From Sapria himalayana (lineage: Eukaryota; Streptophyta; Magnoliopsida; Malpighiales; Rafflesiaceae): a stretch of 64,000 nt of DNA. The stretch covers positions 1,320,001 to 1,384,000 of the forward strand of contig JAREIK010000343.1 of NCBI GenBank assembly GCA_029783825.1, in the 5' to 3' direction. Under the pieces are notes generated by a model. That model had not been told where the DNA came from, made no database searches, and saw only the letters and a list, made by a program, of their open reading frames with translations. Of this stretch, positions 1 to 12,429 are shown one piece after another. The first letter of the stretch is position 1. Every line of letters starts with the position of its first letter. A program made the position numbers and the translations under genes.

Positions 1-38
1 TTGAATATCAAACCACGACCAAATCTAAGAACACTTAC

Positions 39-138
39 TTGGAGTGGATCGAAGTCGATCATCTCTCAGCCGAGTGACGCGGCTGGATCGGATCGCGATT
101 GGCGATCTAGGGAGCGGAGGCTTTCGTTCATATTTCAT
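39..138 (-). CDS. Putative first coding exon of a minus-strand gene (partial)
   Basis: Read on the minus strand, an ATG at 138..136 opens a 33-codon frame starting MKYERKPPLPRSP, followed by an Arg/Ser-rich stretch ending near RLRSTP. It runs into a consensus donor (GTAAGTG, intron starting at 38). The exon is 100 nt and ends in phase 1. The basic, proline-rich start recalls plant proteins whose N-termini carry an RKPPLPxSP pattern, but I cannot name the family with certainty. Sequence upstream (139-300) is CG-rich and contains the AAACCCTAG string common in plant 5' leaders. An alternative is a downstream ATG at 62..60 in another frame (MIDFDPLQ) using the same donor. The rest of the gene lies to the left of the window. 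Confidence 0.5.
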
Positions 139-300
139 CTTCGAACTGGAAGGAGGACAAAAGGACGAAAATGGTCGTTGCTAGGGTTTAGTTTTGAGTT
201 CCAAATTGGGGGTGCTGTTCGCGCTTGCCTGCCTGCCTGCTGGAGAAGAGGAACTAAGCGTGGCGTGCGTACATTTTATGGCGACGTGAGACCGAGGGTT
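139..300 (-). promoter_or_regulatory. 5' UTR / promoter-proximal zone of the minus-strand gene
   Basis: This is a locally GC- and CpG-rich stretch in an otherwise AT-rich window. It sits immediately upstream of the minus-strand ATG at 138 and contains AAACCCTAG on the minus strand near 182-190. Composition and position fit a plant 5' leader. The plus-strand open frame over 1-306 is best explained as a shadow of this region. The transcription start is not determinable from sequence. Confidence 0.4.
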
Positions 301-362
301 ACTTGAGGTGAGGATGCCTTGGGAGTCCCCACTCCAACTCCCAAGTCATCCTCACCTCAAGT
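301..362. repeat. Near-perfect 26-bp inverted repeat (hairpin)
   Basis: Arms 301-326 and 337-362 are reverse complements with one mismatch (the left arm contains GATGCC, where the right arm contains the unpaired partner GTCATC), separated by a 10-bp loop. The outer end is ACTTGAGGTGAGGAT. It lies just upstream of the minus-strand gene's leader, so it could be a cruciform-forming promoter element, a hairpin in a long 5' UTR, or a tiny foldback element. Target duplications are not obvious. Confidence 0.85.
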
Positions 363-740
363 GCTCCAACGGTCATATTGAATAATTGAATTTTAAGTAT
401 CCTAAATACAATTATTTTTTTCATTATTTAAAAAAAATAAATAAATCAATAACTACAATAATATTAATTGTTATTCTAAAATGTTTTTTTTTTATTGATC
501 CACACCAGCACTTTAAAATTAGGTTGCACCATTTATTATACCCCAAAAAAAAAAAAAAAAACTCACACCCAGTGATCATCATGAGTTTGGTGAGCCAAGT
601 CACTATTAACATGGATTAGAGAGATAACATGAAAAAAATGAATTAGAGAGAGAAGAGATTGAATAATAGAGTGATTAATTGAATATAAATGATTGATTCT
701 AAATAATGTAGTTATACAAGAAGATATAGGTTATATTATG
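363..740. other. AT-rich intergenic DNA, nothing recognised
   Basis: Low-complexity AT-rich sequence with poly-T and poly-A runs (for example 485-493 and 545-560). No frame here resembles a protein I recognise. Confidence 0.5.
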
Positions 741-744
741 ATGA

Positions 745-1035
745 TTTACATTACGAGTCGAGTCACAAAATTATATGAAAGCCTGATTGGCAAATAAATT
801 GAATAATGTTACTCTTGAATTACGAATTCGACCCTCATGAATGTCATATATGCTCTATATTGTACTAGTTTGCTCTATCATGTTATTGGATAAGGATCTT
901 ACTTACACCAAACCTAAGGTTCCAAGACTCATATATGGGCTCAGAAATAGCATATGTTAGATTCAGAGGGGGAAGAATACAAAAAATAATAAAAAAAAAG
1001 AATATAATTCTAGTAAAGAATGAATTATGTGCAAG
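745..1035 (+). mobile_element. SINE-like element, copy 1
   Basis: This segment shares an ordered series of blocks with 17205-17410: a TTGAATTACGAATTCGACC-like block near 815-833 resembling a Pol III B box, then ATATGCTCTA, then CCAAGACTCATATATGGGC, then an AGGGGGA block leading into an A-rich tail. Two dispersed copies ending in A-rich DNA with a B-box-like motif fit a tRNA-derived SINE. The A box is poorly conserved and the 5' border is not sharp, so class assignment is tentative. Confidence 0.5.
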
Positions 1036-1040
1036 TATAT

Positions 1041-1146
1041 ATAAAATAAAAAAAAATAAAAAAAATAAAAAAAATAAAAAAAATAAAAAAAATAAAAAAA
1101 ATAAAAAAAATAAAAAAAATAAAAAAAATAAAAGAAATAAAAAAAA

Positions 1147-1178
<32 letters not shown>

Positions 1179-1190
1179 AAATAAAAAAAA

Positions 1191-1222
<32 letters not shown>

Positions 1223-1251
1223 AAATAAAAAAATAAAAAAAATAAAAAAAA

Positions 1252-1283
<32 letters not shown>

Positions 1284-1421
1284 AATAAAAAAAATAAAAA
1301 ATAAAAAATAAAAAATAAAAAAAATAAAAAAAATAAAAAATAAAAAATAAAAAATAAAAAAAAATAAAAAAATAAAAAAAAATAAAAAATAAAAAATAAA
1401 AAATAAAAAAAAATAATTAAA
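1041..1421. repeat. (A5-8 T)n minisatellite, mostly an AAAAAAAT unit
   Basis: About 380 bp of near-pure A-runs of 5-9 separated by single T. It lies directly after a SINE-like copy, so it is probably an expanded retroposon A-tail. The lysine/asparagine-rich and phenylalanine-rich open frames on the two strands here are artefacts of the repeat. Confidence 0.95.
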
Positions 1422-4304
1422 AAAAGTATTAAGTCATGCTCCATGTTCTATAAAGATTGACTTTTCCAACATGAGGATGTGCGATGTAGTGTGATTGCAT
1501 CCCCAGGTGCATGGCATACTATAATGATAAAGTGTGACAAAACTATCCTAAAAAATATGAGTAGTGTTGATGTAGTTGAGTCATTTTGTGTAGGGGTAAG
1601 ACACTGATCAGAGTCGCATTTTGAAGAAACATGGTCAGTCCAAGTATGTATGTCCATAATGTTGAGCTGGGTATGACATGAGCTATGCTTTTATAATCAA
1701 CCTCAATACTTATTTTGTACTACATTTATGCTCTGCTCTATTCAATTGAACATATATTTAACTAAAAGTTGTAGCTTACACAATCAAGACATGTGTTTCA
1801 TTGATGCTTTGAGAAGAGTAGGAGTGTTGCTCATATTGACTTAATGTAGCTGGGATGAGGCTCAAATGCATGGGTGCTTAAAAAAACAAAATCAAGTTTG
1901 GGTATCATCGATCACATTTAACTTGATCGATTATATTAATCACTAGGGCTAATTAATGGTTAACTAGTCCATTAGTCAATTAATATCTCATAGTTGTTTA
2001 ATCAAATTAAGTTGAATTAAGAAAAAGTTAATTAATTTAGAGACATCTAGCCCACACACATTATTTAGATCATTAATCATAATCTCATACTATTTTTAGC
2101 ATAGATTTTATGATTCATGATGTGAAAACTCTCGTTTTAGGGTTTTTTTAACTAATGCACTAGAGTGATGACGTGAAGAGAAAAATAAAATCGAGCCACT
2201 ACTTCCTAAGTGTCATCTCGCTTCTTCATTCTTTCTTTAATCATTCAAGCAGTAGAATACATTTTCCTAAGGGGTTATAAAACTTATGGTCCTTTTTTAG
2301 AGGAAGATTCTCGATGTAAGTCAATTTATGCAACTACATTTCCTTTGGGATAGTTATGACTTAGAAATGATATAGTTTCTCTACAAAATAACATAAATTG
2401 ATAGAAGGCACATCCAATCCTTTTTAAAATGAACTTTATTCCATATTTTAACTGTAACTAGAACTTAAGTAATCTTTAATTTGAGGTCTTAAGTAAAAAT
2501 CAAATCTAGAGTATACATGTTTTAAATTCTATTTAAATCCTAACATACTAAACTTAATTTGGTTAGAATAAAGTATGCAAAATGTTAATAAAATAGCAAT
2601 GCATTACATCAATACATCGTATACTGAAATTAATTTATTTCATCCATGAAAATCATAAATAAACATAACATGTTTATAAAATTTATACATAAAAACATTT
2701 ATTTTTCTTTAAACTCAGACATGAAAATAAAGGCTGCTCTGCTTATTAACATATTATATATCATTTATTTACTCATAGGATAAATACTAAACGACCATTA
2801 AAATAGTCTTAATCAACTATAAATCATAGGACATAGAAGCATTTACTTGTTGTTAATTTCCTTAATTAGATCACTAGCATATAATTGATTTTTTATAACT
2901 CAGTGAGTTAAAACATTTTGAGAATAAACGTATCACTTTTCATGAAATAAATAATTAAACCATAGTCATGTGTGCCATTCATTTTTTTTTCAATATTTTG
3001 TTCTACAAGGTCTTTAACAAAAGTTTAAAATCTTTCCATGTATATCATAACTATAATCTTATGAATTTTTCATTTTGGTCAATAACTTATTATTCAAAGT
3101 GATAGCAATAGCCACCTCTCATTTTATTCAATATATATCTCTTCTCCATGCTTATCGAATTTGATTCACGAGGGCTTACTAATATTCAAAACTATTATTT
3201 TTAGCAAAGCAAGTTTATATTCTTCATACTTTTATAAAATTTGTATATGTAGAAGAGCTTCAACCACAATTCTTGTCATTTTATTATTATATATGCTCAT
3301 ATAATCTCAATATTTTAATATAATTATAACAAAGTAAATTGTACATAAAAATAAGTTTGATTACTTGGCTTTTTTAGAATAGTTTTTTTATATAGATTGG
3401 TGTTGCATCTTCTTGAGGTGGGAGACTATTTCAAACCATTTCAACTAAGTTTGAATCAATTTAAATAAATTTGAATTTATTAAACTATTATTTTATTTTG
3501 TTTATAACATTTAATTACCACTTGTTTTGTGTATGTGTTTCTTTGCACAATTTGAACAAGTAATGAGGTATATTGAAAAAACACATTTCCTATTAGGTAT
3601 GATATTTTATTGAAATAAAAAAGACAAGTGGAAAGATAAGCTGTGTGTGGTGTTGTGTGATAGAAGGTTAAAATGAAATAAAATAGAGAGAGTGTGTGTA
3701 TGTGTGTGAGTGAATGAATGAGTGAGTGTGAAAGAGACTATCCACTTCTCATGTTTTTCTTTTTATGGAAAAAGTGAACATTTTTTTTTGTTGGTGTGTC
3801 ATGATGTTTCTATTTCTCTTTCTACTAAAACATGATATAAGTGATTGAGTTAGAGCTTTCTCATCAACTTTATCTTCAGTCTACTATTGTGCGATATCAA
3901 CTTTAATTGTTGCATGGCTTCTTTTCATTGTTCAATGTTCTATTACTATGTTTCTACCATGTTTTAGCTATTTGATTGATTTTGGTTTGCTACAAACCTT
4001 GTTGCAGTGTCTCGAAGTTCTTGTAACTTAAAGTTGTAGAGTCTTGCTATTGTCATGTCTTGCTACTGCATGCTAGCTATTGATGCTATGTGTCAACTAT
4101 TGCTAATTCATGTTAACTTTTTGTTGATATGTCAATCCTTATTTTTTATATTTCTTCCATGTATTATTTGTTGCATGGATTTTGGTTTGTTACAAAACTT
4201 AACATGGCATCTTGTTGTAGTAATGTTTTGTTATTGTGTGTTAGATCTTACTATCGAATATTAACTCTTTTTTGTGACTTTATTATACAACTCAATTTTG
4301 TTTG
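1422..4304. other. Unassigned AT-rich intergenic DNA
   Basis: No exon, RNA gene or clear transposon termini found. The stretch around 2140-2300 has an LTR-like look (GGTTATAAAAC followed by a more mixed-composition tract), but I cannot pair it with a second copy. A short GAGTGAGTGTG-type simple repeat occurs near 3685-3735. Confidence 0.5.
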
Positions 4305-6090
4305 TTAGATAGTTTATCAAAAATTCATTAGAAAGAGTATTTCATCAACAAAGATTTGCAAGTATATGAGTCATACAAATAGCAAATAGGACTTTCATCT
4401 AGATATCAATCTCACATGAATTGTATCATCAGTTCGATCAACTAATAGTTAAACAATACGATTTTAATAAAAGAGGTAAATTTTGACATGAATCTTATAT
4501 CCTAAGGTTTATTTACTTAATTTATATGATGTATGTTCAAAATTTTCAAATTATATTGTGTAATAATACTATGTCGTAATAGAATACAAGGTGATTATCA
4601 TTATTAAGTTCATCATAATGATGGTCTCCTCGTAGTTATCCCTTTGCTACTTTACAACCATTATAATAATTATTTTTATTTGAGAGTCATTTACAAGCCT
4701 ATATATTTTAGGCAACGCATTAACTATCCTTGATAATTATTTTGTATATACATACTTATTCTCTAGCCTTAGGTATGTATCATAAAGAGTAAGAACTGAC
4801 TTAGTTTATAAGTATTTACACTTTTAGCTATATTAGTGTCATACTCATACAATTAATATATGCTTCTTTCGAGTTTCACTAGTGGGAACCATATGAGTAA
4901 AAGTAACTCAAAGGATAATCAGTATCCTGTGAGTTACAATACACTTGTGCTTGTGCATGTACCATGGATTACCTATCCATATCCTTCATGATGATGTTGT
5001 AATTCTCATACTAAAGATGAAATCCATGAGAAAACTATTTCTTCTAAGATATGTACAATAGATTGACATGTAAAATCATTTGTACTTTTGACTAATTGAG
5101 TTTCATACTAGCAACAATTAACATACATAAGTTTTGAGTTTTAATGCAAAGATGTGCCTCACGCATCATGATCAAAAGGGATGTCACTTCCTTCCCATCA
5201 TAAGCATGAGTAAGCCTCGTAGTTTACCTATCACCAATACCATAATAATATACACAAACCCATCAATATTCAAATCCATAATTAAAGTTCTATCTAATCA
5301 TCACATCAAATAATTTTTAATTCACAATATAAATCAGACAAATTTATTAATGTCAAAATTATTTATGCATCACATAAACAAAATTAAACAAATCATAGTC
5401 CTCAATTTAGTCTAACATTGGTGAGAGATTCATGAGATACAAAAGTAGTAGTCTCATATAAAACTTAGATTCCTAATGATAGCCCATTCAAAAATATAGG
5501 ACACAAACCCCAAGCTAATGCTATTTTGATTATTTTTTTTATCTATCCTAGAGATGGAGTGTTTGAGAGTCACGCCCATAAATCTAAGGACTAGCTTATA
5601 TCTTGCATCTCTTGCTTGCTTATGTATCTCATTGGGAGTGTAAAGACTATTCCTATAATTATTTATTGTGCTCTAACTTATCTTGGTGCATGGAGAAGAT
5701 AAAGATCCCTTTTTAATAATTTCTTTTTCTCCTTTTATATTCTAATATTTCTACATTTCATCAAGTATAAAGTAGTGACGTTGATTATAATCTCTTGAGC
5801 TCAAGGTTATGACTATACAAAGTGTCTATGATTTTGGAATGTGACCTAATTTTTCTATAATACTAAGTCGCAGTGCTTGGAATAGCTATGACACTTAGAA
5901 TGGCCTCTCATGTGCATAAATTGACTACAAAACTAGGAATAATCATGACATTAGAAATGGTTGTGCATAAATAATCATGGCATTGGAAATGGAATGATCT
6001 CTCTCATATATCAAATGACTGTGGCACTAAGAATGATCATGACACTGCAAAAAGGAATGACACTATTTAGTTATTAACCTGAATATAAGT
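4305..6090 (-). repeat. Gypsy LTR-like repeat, copy 1
   Basis: Aligns by eye with 6155-7262 and 12430-14400. Shared landmarks in the same order are a block around GTATGAGTCATACAAATAG (4365-4385), a block around ATATCAATCTCACATG, ACAATTAATATATGC, ACCATATGAGTAAAAGTAACTC (4889-4910 region) and CTCAATTTAG near 5400. The 3' part holds GACACTTAGAATG-type short repeats (5870-6070). Three long direct copies around a gypsy gag relic fit LTRs. Strand is set by the gag at 10950-11500. Confidence 0.5.
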
Positions 6091-6154
6091 CATAGTTTTG
6101 TCTTTTCTTGAGAATATGAGTCATTATTACTATTTTATTATACTACCTAATTTT

Positions 6155-7262
6155 ATCAATCATGTGATATCCCAAAAGTTCATTGATAATGATGTCTCAT
6201 CAATAGAGATCCACAAGTGTATGAGTCATACAAATAGTATGGTAGATTTTTATCTTAATATTAATCACACATGGATTATATTAGTACTTAGGTTTTTTAA
6301 TAGTGAGACAATTCATTTTCAATAAAATGAATATTTGAATTATTAGAAAATCTTAGATTCATAAGTTTATTCATTTAATATATCTGATGATATCTAAGTT
6401 GGTGGACTTAAATAACTCTTTGTTGTTTAATAACTCTTTGTCCTAATAGCATACAAAATGATTATTATTATTGAGCTCATCCTAATAGTGGTCCCCTCAA
6501 AAATATTCACTCAGTACATTATAGATGAGATAATAATTCTTCTCTACTCTAGAGTTATTTACAATTCCATATGTTTCAATCAATTTCATTAATTGACCTT
6601 GACAATTACTTCATATGCATTATTTTATTATCTAATCGCACATATTTTGTAAGAATTTATATTTTCAACTTCATAAGTATCATACTTGTATAATTAATAT
6701 ATGCTTTCATCAAGTTTAACCACAATGAACCATATAAGTAAAAGTAACTCATAAGTATTATTACCACCTTGACAATCACAACATACTCATGTATATCCTA
6801 GGGATTATTGGTCACTATTGTTCTCGGTGATCATACAATTCACACACTAAATATGAACCTATCAAGAGAACGCCCCATTTAATGTCTATCATAATCAAGA
6901 AGTAGTTCTTTTAAAATATGTACAATGGATTCGCATGTAAAAATATTTACACTTTTAGTTTCAAAAGTACCATACTTATGACAATTAATTTATCTAATTT
7001 TTAGGTTTAAACTTATATATTTATATCATATATTGCAGTAAAAAGGGTTGTCACTTCCTTCCTAACATATGCACAAATGAACCTCATGATTTATCTATCA
7101 ATATCAATCACAATAATCTCAAACAAACCTACTAACAATCAAAATTCTTGTTCAAATTCTATTTAGTCACACATCCATCAATATCTAAAATAAAAAATAA
7201 ATCAAACATATTTATACATAAATAAAAATCAATTTCATATCACATATATTAATTTACACAAA
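6155..7262 (-). repeat. Gypsy LTR-like repeat, copy 2 (truncated)
   Basis: Begins near TGTGATATCCCAAAAG (6164). Carries the same landmarks as copy 1: GTATGAGTCATACAAATAG at about 6219, AATTAATATATGC near 6690, ACCATATAAGTAAAAG near 6730. Similarity fades after about 7260, so the end appears truncated. On the minus strand this would be the 3' LTR of the gypsy relic whose gag lies at 11 kb. Confidence 0.5.
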
Positions 7263-10200
7263 CCAAAGATGTCAAAGCTACGACATGCTTCACTACTACT
7301 TTATACTCTTCTTTTATACTCTCGAGTAGCTTTTGCCTATTGAATCCATTTTATCTGTTCTTTTATACTCTAATATTTTTCAATTTCTTTTATACTCTAA
7401 TATTCATAGCTTTTGCCTTCAACTTTTGAGTTTGAGATAGATGTATCTAGCAGACTTGGAAGCTTAGGCACAATACGAGACATGACTTGAAATAGTCATG
7501 CCTAGCCCAACTTGGCATAGTCTAGAACCATACCTAGACCATGATAATGTCAGTCCCTAGCACAACTAATACTAGGATAGGCACATAAGTTGGAATGGTC
7601 CATAGGCATGGTGAAGCATGATTAAGCCTGGATCATGCCTGGAGTAAAAAAAAAAAAGCTAGTCCCAACTTTCATTGTTACCAAAATTGATATGTAATGG
7701 GTCTAAATATCCAAAGTCACAGGCCATGCCTATCGCTTTCGATGTCACTTAAAAAAACAAAATTATTGTTTGTACTCATAAGATTTCATTCAAACAGCTA
7801 GTTAGCTACACATAAATATCTGATGGTTGTCAAATTTATAACTAATTAAATTATGAAAAAAAATCAAAAAAAATATATTATATTAAAATTAAAATATTTT
7901 ATAAATATAAAATACAAATTTCTTGATTTTCATCAAATTCATTCTCTCTTCATTCTTCTCCTCTTTGTCCTCTTTTATGCTATGTACTCAATTTTACTAT
8001 CTATTTTTGGTGCTAGGTTAGCTAGTTTAGAAAATAGAGAAACTTTGAATGTAGACTACTACTCACATAAAGTTACGTTGCCATGGTACACATTTTTTTA
8101 TTAATTCATGGTATACTTAATTATTTTTAAAAATGTAAAATTATTAATTTTAAAAAAATTAGAAATATAAATAAAATAAAATGAATAGAAAATAATGATT
8201 TTAATGATAATAATTTTGACCTGTATATAAATAATAATAGCAACTCAACTAAAAAGTCTAAGACCATTACTAGGTTATCTTTAAAAGTCTCTACTCATTT
8301 ACTTAAAAACCTAAAGTTAGGCAAACTTCAATAAAAACTATTCACTTTAACATAGTAAAAAATAAAAATTATTGGGGTTGTTAAAGAAGAATTGATATAA
8401 TGTATATATTATAAAAAAATATTCATATATAAGTATACTTGGTACTAACCACCTAAAAAGGTGTGCTGATCAATCTACCAAATAATATAGGACATTAGAT
8501 CTTAGGCAAACCTAGATGAGTAGTGTGATTTTTGAAATTAGATCTTAGGCAAATAATGACATTGAGAGGAAAGATATGACCAAATTGATTACTATCAAAG
8601 TATTCCAATTAGATTTTTGGAAAATCTTAGATAGTCAATATTATGCATACCTATTTCTAACATTCTTATCGTATAATTCCTTGGTCAACTATTAGCATTG
8701 ATATAATAATATATTATAAGCTACAAAAATTATTTAATATTTAATGAATTTAGAGAATATAGTTGAACATTATCCATGATGTTTGACATATAAGCAGCAC
8801 TAAGTCCAAAGTTAGTGCTACCCATAGTCATGAATTTTTCTTTAAACTTATGATGAACTAATTTATTCAATATTATCAAAGTCATGCTGCTATGCAAAAC
8901 CATGGCCTTCTTTACATTTTTCTTGACCATTTTATTATATAACACCAATGTCAAGGTATTTTCCATAGTCTTAGCTTTGTCTTCAAGCTTTACTTGTCAT
9001 TTTTTATGTACCCCCAAAGTCACAATATTATGCATAATCATGAATTTGTATTTGATTGGTTTATCCATCTCAACCCTATCTTTCTTAATTGTTTTCCTAG
9101 CTTCATTAAAGTTGTGAGCATAAGATTTTTCTGACATCATGACTTTAAAGGATACTTATATTATGACCTCATATAGTCATATTCTTCTTTTTCATTTGTT
9201 TGAAACTCCAAAATAATTCTTTCTCACTGTATTTTTTCTCTTTATTAATTTCATAGCTCCAAATTTATTCTTTCATTTCATCTCATTCATCTTCATTTAG
9301 CTAATATTTTTTGTTGAATTGTGGTATAGAAGAGATTATCTATTATTCAATACCCTATTTCATTATCATCTAGATCATGTAAGCTATCATAATGGTTAAA
9401 CTTTTTTTTTCCTCAATGACACAGAGAGTGAACTCTTATTTCTTTATATTGATAAGAACTTATCTCATAGCTAAAAATGATCATCCCAATATTAATAACA
9501 ATAATTGTATTTCTTCATATTCAATATAATAAAATTTATTAGAAAAATAAAGATACTCACCTTAACTAGAACATATTTGATAATCTCATATAGATGCTTG
9601 ATAATCCAATCAACCATTTGGAGTGCGAAAGATGTTAAAGTAATTTTACTGAGATTCAATCTTTCCATGATTGACAAGGCCATAAAATAGACAATTAATT
9701 TTAAGTTGTACAATGCTTTTTGAAATATATAGTTTTCAATAGTGCAATGAATATTAAAACTTTTGGGTCCGTTAATTTTCTCAATTTTTTTTGAATAATT
9801 GTACTATAATTCTCAATCATATTCGTAGTCTTATATATCTTCAAATTTCTCTCACTACACATTATCTTTTTCATAAAATTTATATAGTTCTACACTTGGG
9901 CTAGCTCTGGCAAATGGTAAAGTTACATATAACTTATAGAATATATTGAGAAACTTTTCAAAGTGTTCGACCAATTTTTTCTTTCTAAACTATTGTGAAA
10001 ATAGAAGTTTTATTAGAAACTTACTCATAGATTACTTATGATTCATTTCTTTTTCTCTATACCTTCAGGTAACTTCTATTAACTAATTTGTTTTTTTATT
10101 TCACTAATTTGCATCTTTGGGTGACATTTGGGTTTGCACTTCCTTTAGAGTCACAGCTTTGTTATGTGTCTTGGCATCACATCCTTCATCCTTTATGCTT

Positions 10201-10949
10201 TCTTCAATGGGGGCCTTAGCTTAATGGAAAATTTTAGTTTGAGCTATAACTTTTAGTAGTGTCATGGTTCTATCAGCCCAAAAAGTTCTAGAATTATCTT
10301 GTTAAAAATAGTACATTTGTAGCACTTTCACACATTTAAGTAATATAAAGGTGCAATTCTATGGATTTGATTCAAAATTATTTGGAAGTTCATTTACACC
10401 CATTTCATTCATTGATAATGCTAATTGTTTAATTTAATTATATATATTTCCTATCACCTAACTAGCTTGTCCATTTCCACTTCAAGCATCCTCATCTGAT
10501 TGTCGTGAGTATTATTTATCTTTTTTAATTTTACCAAGATAATATTCATATCTTTATTTCAAGATCATCTTCTATTCTCTTCAAGATAGCTAAAAATTTA
10601 AGATTGAGCTTCCTTGATTATTATAGAGCACTGCATTGCTCCAGCATTTCTTTAAGATTGTCTAATATTTTATAGCCCACTCATATTGCGTTTATATGTA
10701 AAATTTTCATAATTTTTCATGTTCAAATGGTAATACATTAGAACATTATCATAGTATTGAAACACATATCATTTTCTTTGTATTTTGTTGGCTCCTTCCA
10801 TTGATAAATTTAATCTATGTATACAAATTTTTTTAATATTTTTCTTTTTTCTTTCTTCTTGGGTTTCAAGCTTCCTTAATAGAGATTTCATATTTTCTAT
10901 AATTGTGGTGAATAGATTCAATTCTAATACTCCAGTTTGTCTTCTTTAA
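7263..10949. other. Decayed interior of a gypsy relic plus other repeats
   Basis: No intact frame. 7440-7760 holds CATGCC/GGCATG-rich sequence resembling an old member of the GC-island family. 8290-8760 is similar in order to 39600-40110 (landmarks AATTGGGGTTGTTAAAGAAGAATT versus GGGGTATCGAAGAAGAATT, and GGACATTAGATC versus GCACATTAGATC), so it is a dispersed repeat of unknown class. Short frames at 8730-9117 and 9490-9713 resemble nothing I know. Confidence 0.4.
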
Positions 10950-11505
10950 AATGAATAATCCACTATTGTTTTGTAGCTATTTTTTGCTAGCTATTCAATA
11001 AAATAATATGTCTCAATGAGTAATTTATTTAAAATTGACTCCCCAGCAACTGCATCAACTATGCTCTTCGTCATATAGTTCAACCCATTATAAAAAGTTT
11101 GGGTGTGGAACCGTAACTCGAATTCATATTAAGACTATCTCCTCAACAACTCCTTAAAATGATTCCAAGTATTATAAATAGTCTCATGCTCATCTAGTTG
11201 TACCTAGTTTATCTAATTTAGTAATTGAAAAGTAATTTGAGGTTGGAAGAACTTAGTGAGAAATATCATCACTAGTTCATCCCAACTATTAATAGAGCAA
11301 CAAGGTAAATATTAGAAACAAATATATGTCTTATCCTTTAATGAAAATAGAAATAAACATAAATTTATTGTGTCGAAGTTAACTTCATTAATTTTTAGCA
11401 TGCTGCATAGCTTCAAAAATATTATGACATGTCCATTAGGATCATCCAATTCCCTTCTGCTATATTTGTTTAGTAGCATAAACTATCTTGAGGGATTTAG
11501 TGGTT
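10950..11505 (-). pseudogene. Gypsy (Ty3-like) gag relic
   Basis: Read on the minus strand, several short frames line up in order with the plant Retrotrans_gag region. A DDPNGHVIIFLKLC-like stretch comes first, then SWDELVMIFLTKFF, then ETIYNTWNHFKELLRR, then HTQTFYNGLNYMTKSIVDA (around 11050-11110), then an IASKNSY-like piece. These correspond to the conserved DEL..KFF, ESLYEAWERFKDLLRRCP and QTFYNGL blocks of Athila/Tat-type gag. Stop codons and frameshifts make it non-functional. It lies between LTR-like repeats at 6.2 and 12.4 kb, in the order expected for a minus-strand element. Confidence 0.75.
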
Positions 11506-12429
11506 TTGCAAGCTGGTTCATTTTTTTTAATTATTAATAGAATTACATTGTTTAAAAAAAATGTGCTTTTGCTAATCATAAAAAAAGTATGGGTCACTTC
11601 AAAATATGTGTGGCATAAATTATAATTAAAATTTCAATTGTTTACAATTGTAAAATGGGCATTATTGCAAATTGCATTTAATCCAATTTTCTAATATCAT
11701 ACTGCAATAAGATTACTTGCCATGATGAAAGATGGTGGATGCAAACCTAATAAATGGACTAATCATGAACTTGTTTATAATTTTTTTGCATGCAATTAAA
11801 AAAAAGGTTGTGTCAAAATTGAATGGAGATTTACAATTATTTGCTTGTTGATTGCTATATAAATGTGGAGTTGCATTCTCTTGTGCATACTATGTAACAA
11901 GATAATCATTTTCAATCATCAAAAATTAAAATATTAATAAATAGAATTGTGTGAACAAACTAGTAACTATGTAAACATCATTTAATATTCATGAAAAAAC
12001 ATAAACAACAACTAAAAATGTTAGATAAAAAATATATAAGCTCGACCACACGTGATGTACTTAGCAACTTTAAAAGCACAATTTCAAACTTGCAAGCATA
12101 ATAACTTGTATCATATTCAATAATAATTCAAAAGTATCATAAATATTTGTTTCAATGTCAAACCTATTATCAACTCTGAAAGAATAGTGTCCAAATTATA
12201 ATTAACTCTAAGAGCACAACATCAAACATGAAACCATAATAAATATGTATCATATTCAATATTTATTAATATTTAGTTGAAAAGTTTATAGTTATTTTTG
12301 AAAGAACTAGATCTCATTAAAAGTGGGAGCTACTTAAAATTAAATTTTAATGATATTTTTTTTTATAAACATTTTTGAAAAAAATAATATTAAGTGTTAA
12401 ATAGAGAAAAACAATGTTGTGACTTTGTT
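11506..12429. other. Gypsy leader region, no coding signal
   Basis: AT-rich sequence between the gag relic and the putative 5' LTR. It would hold the primer-binding site, but none is recognisable. No gene seen. Confidence 0.35.

Noticed and set aside
182..190. Telomere-like CTAGGGTTTA
   Set aside because: Single occurrence, typical of plant 5' leaders (AAACCCTAG on the minus strand), not an array.
1..306. 101-codon plus-strand open frame at the left edge
   Set aside because: It starts at TTG at the window edge and overlaps, on the other strand, a better exon with a consensus splice donor; composition explains the open frame.
935..1444. Lysine/asparagine-rich and phenylalanine/isoleucine-rich frames
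   Set aside because: Pure translation of the (A7T)n minisatellite.
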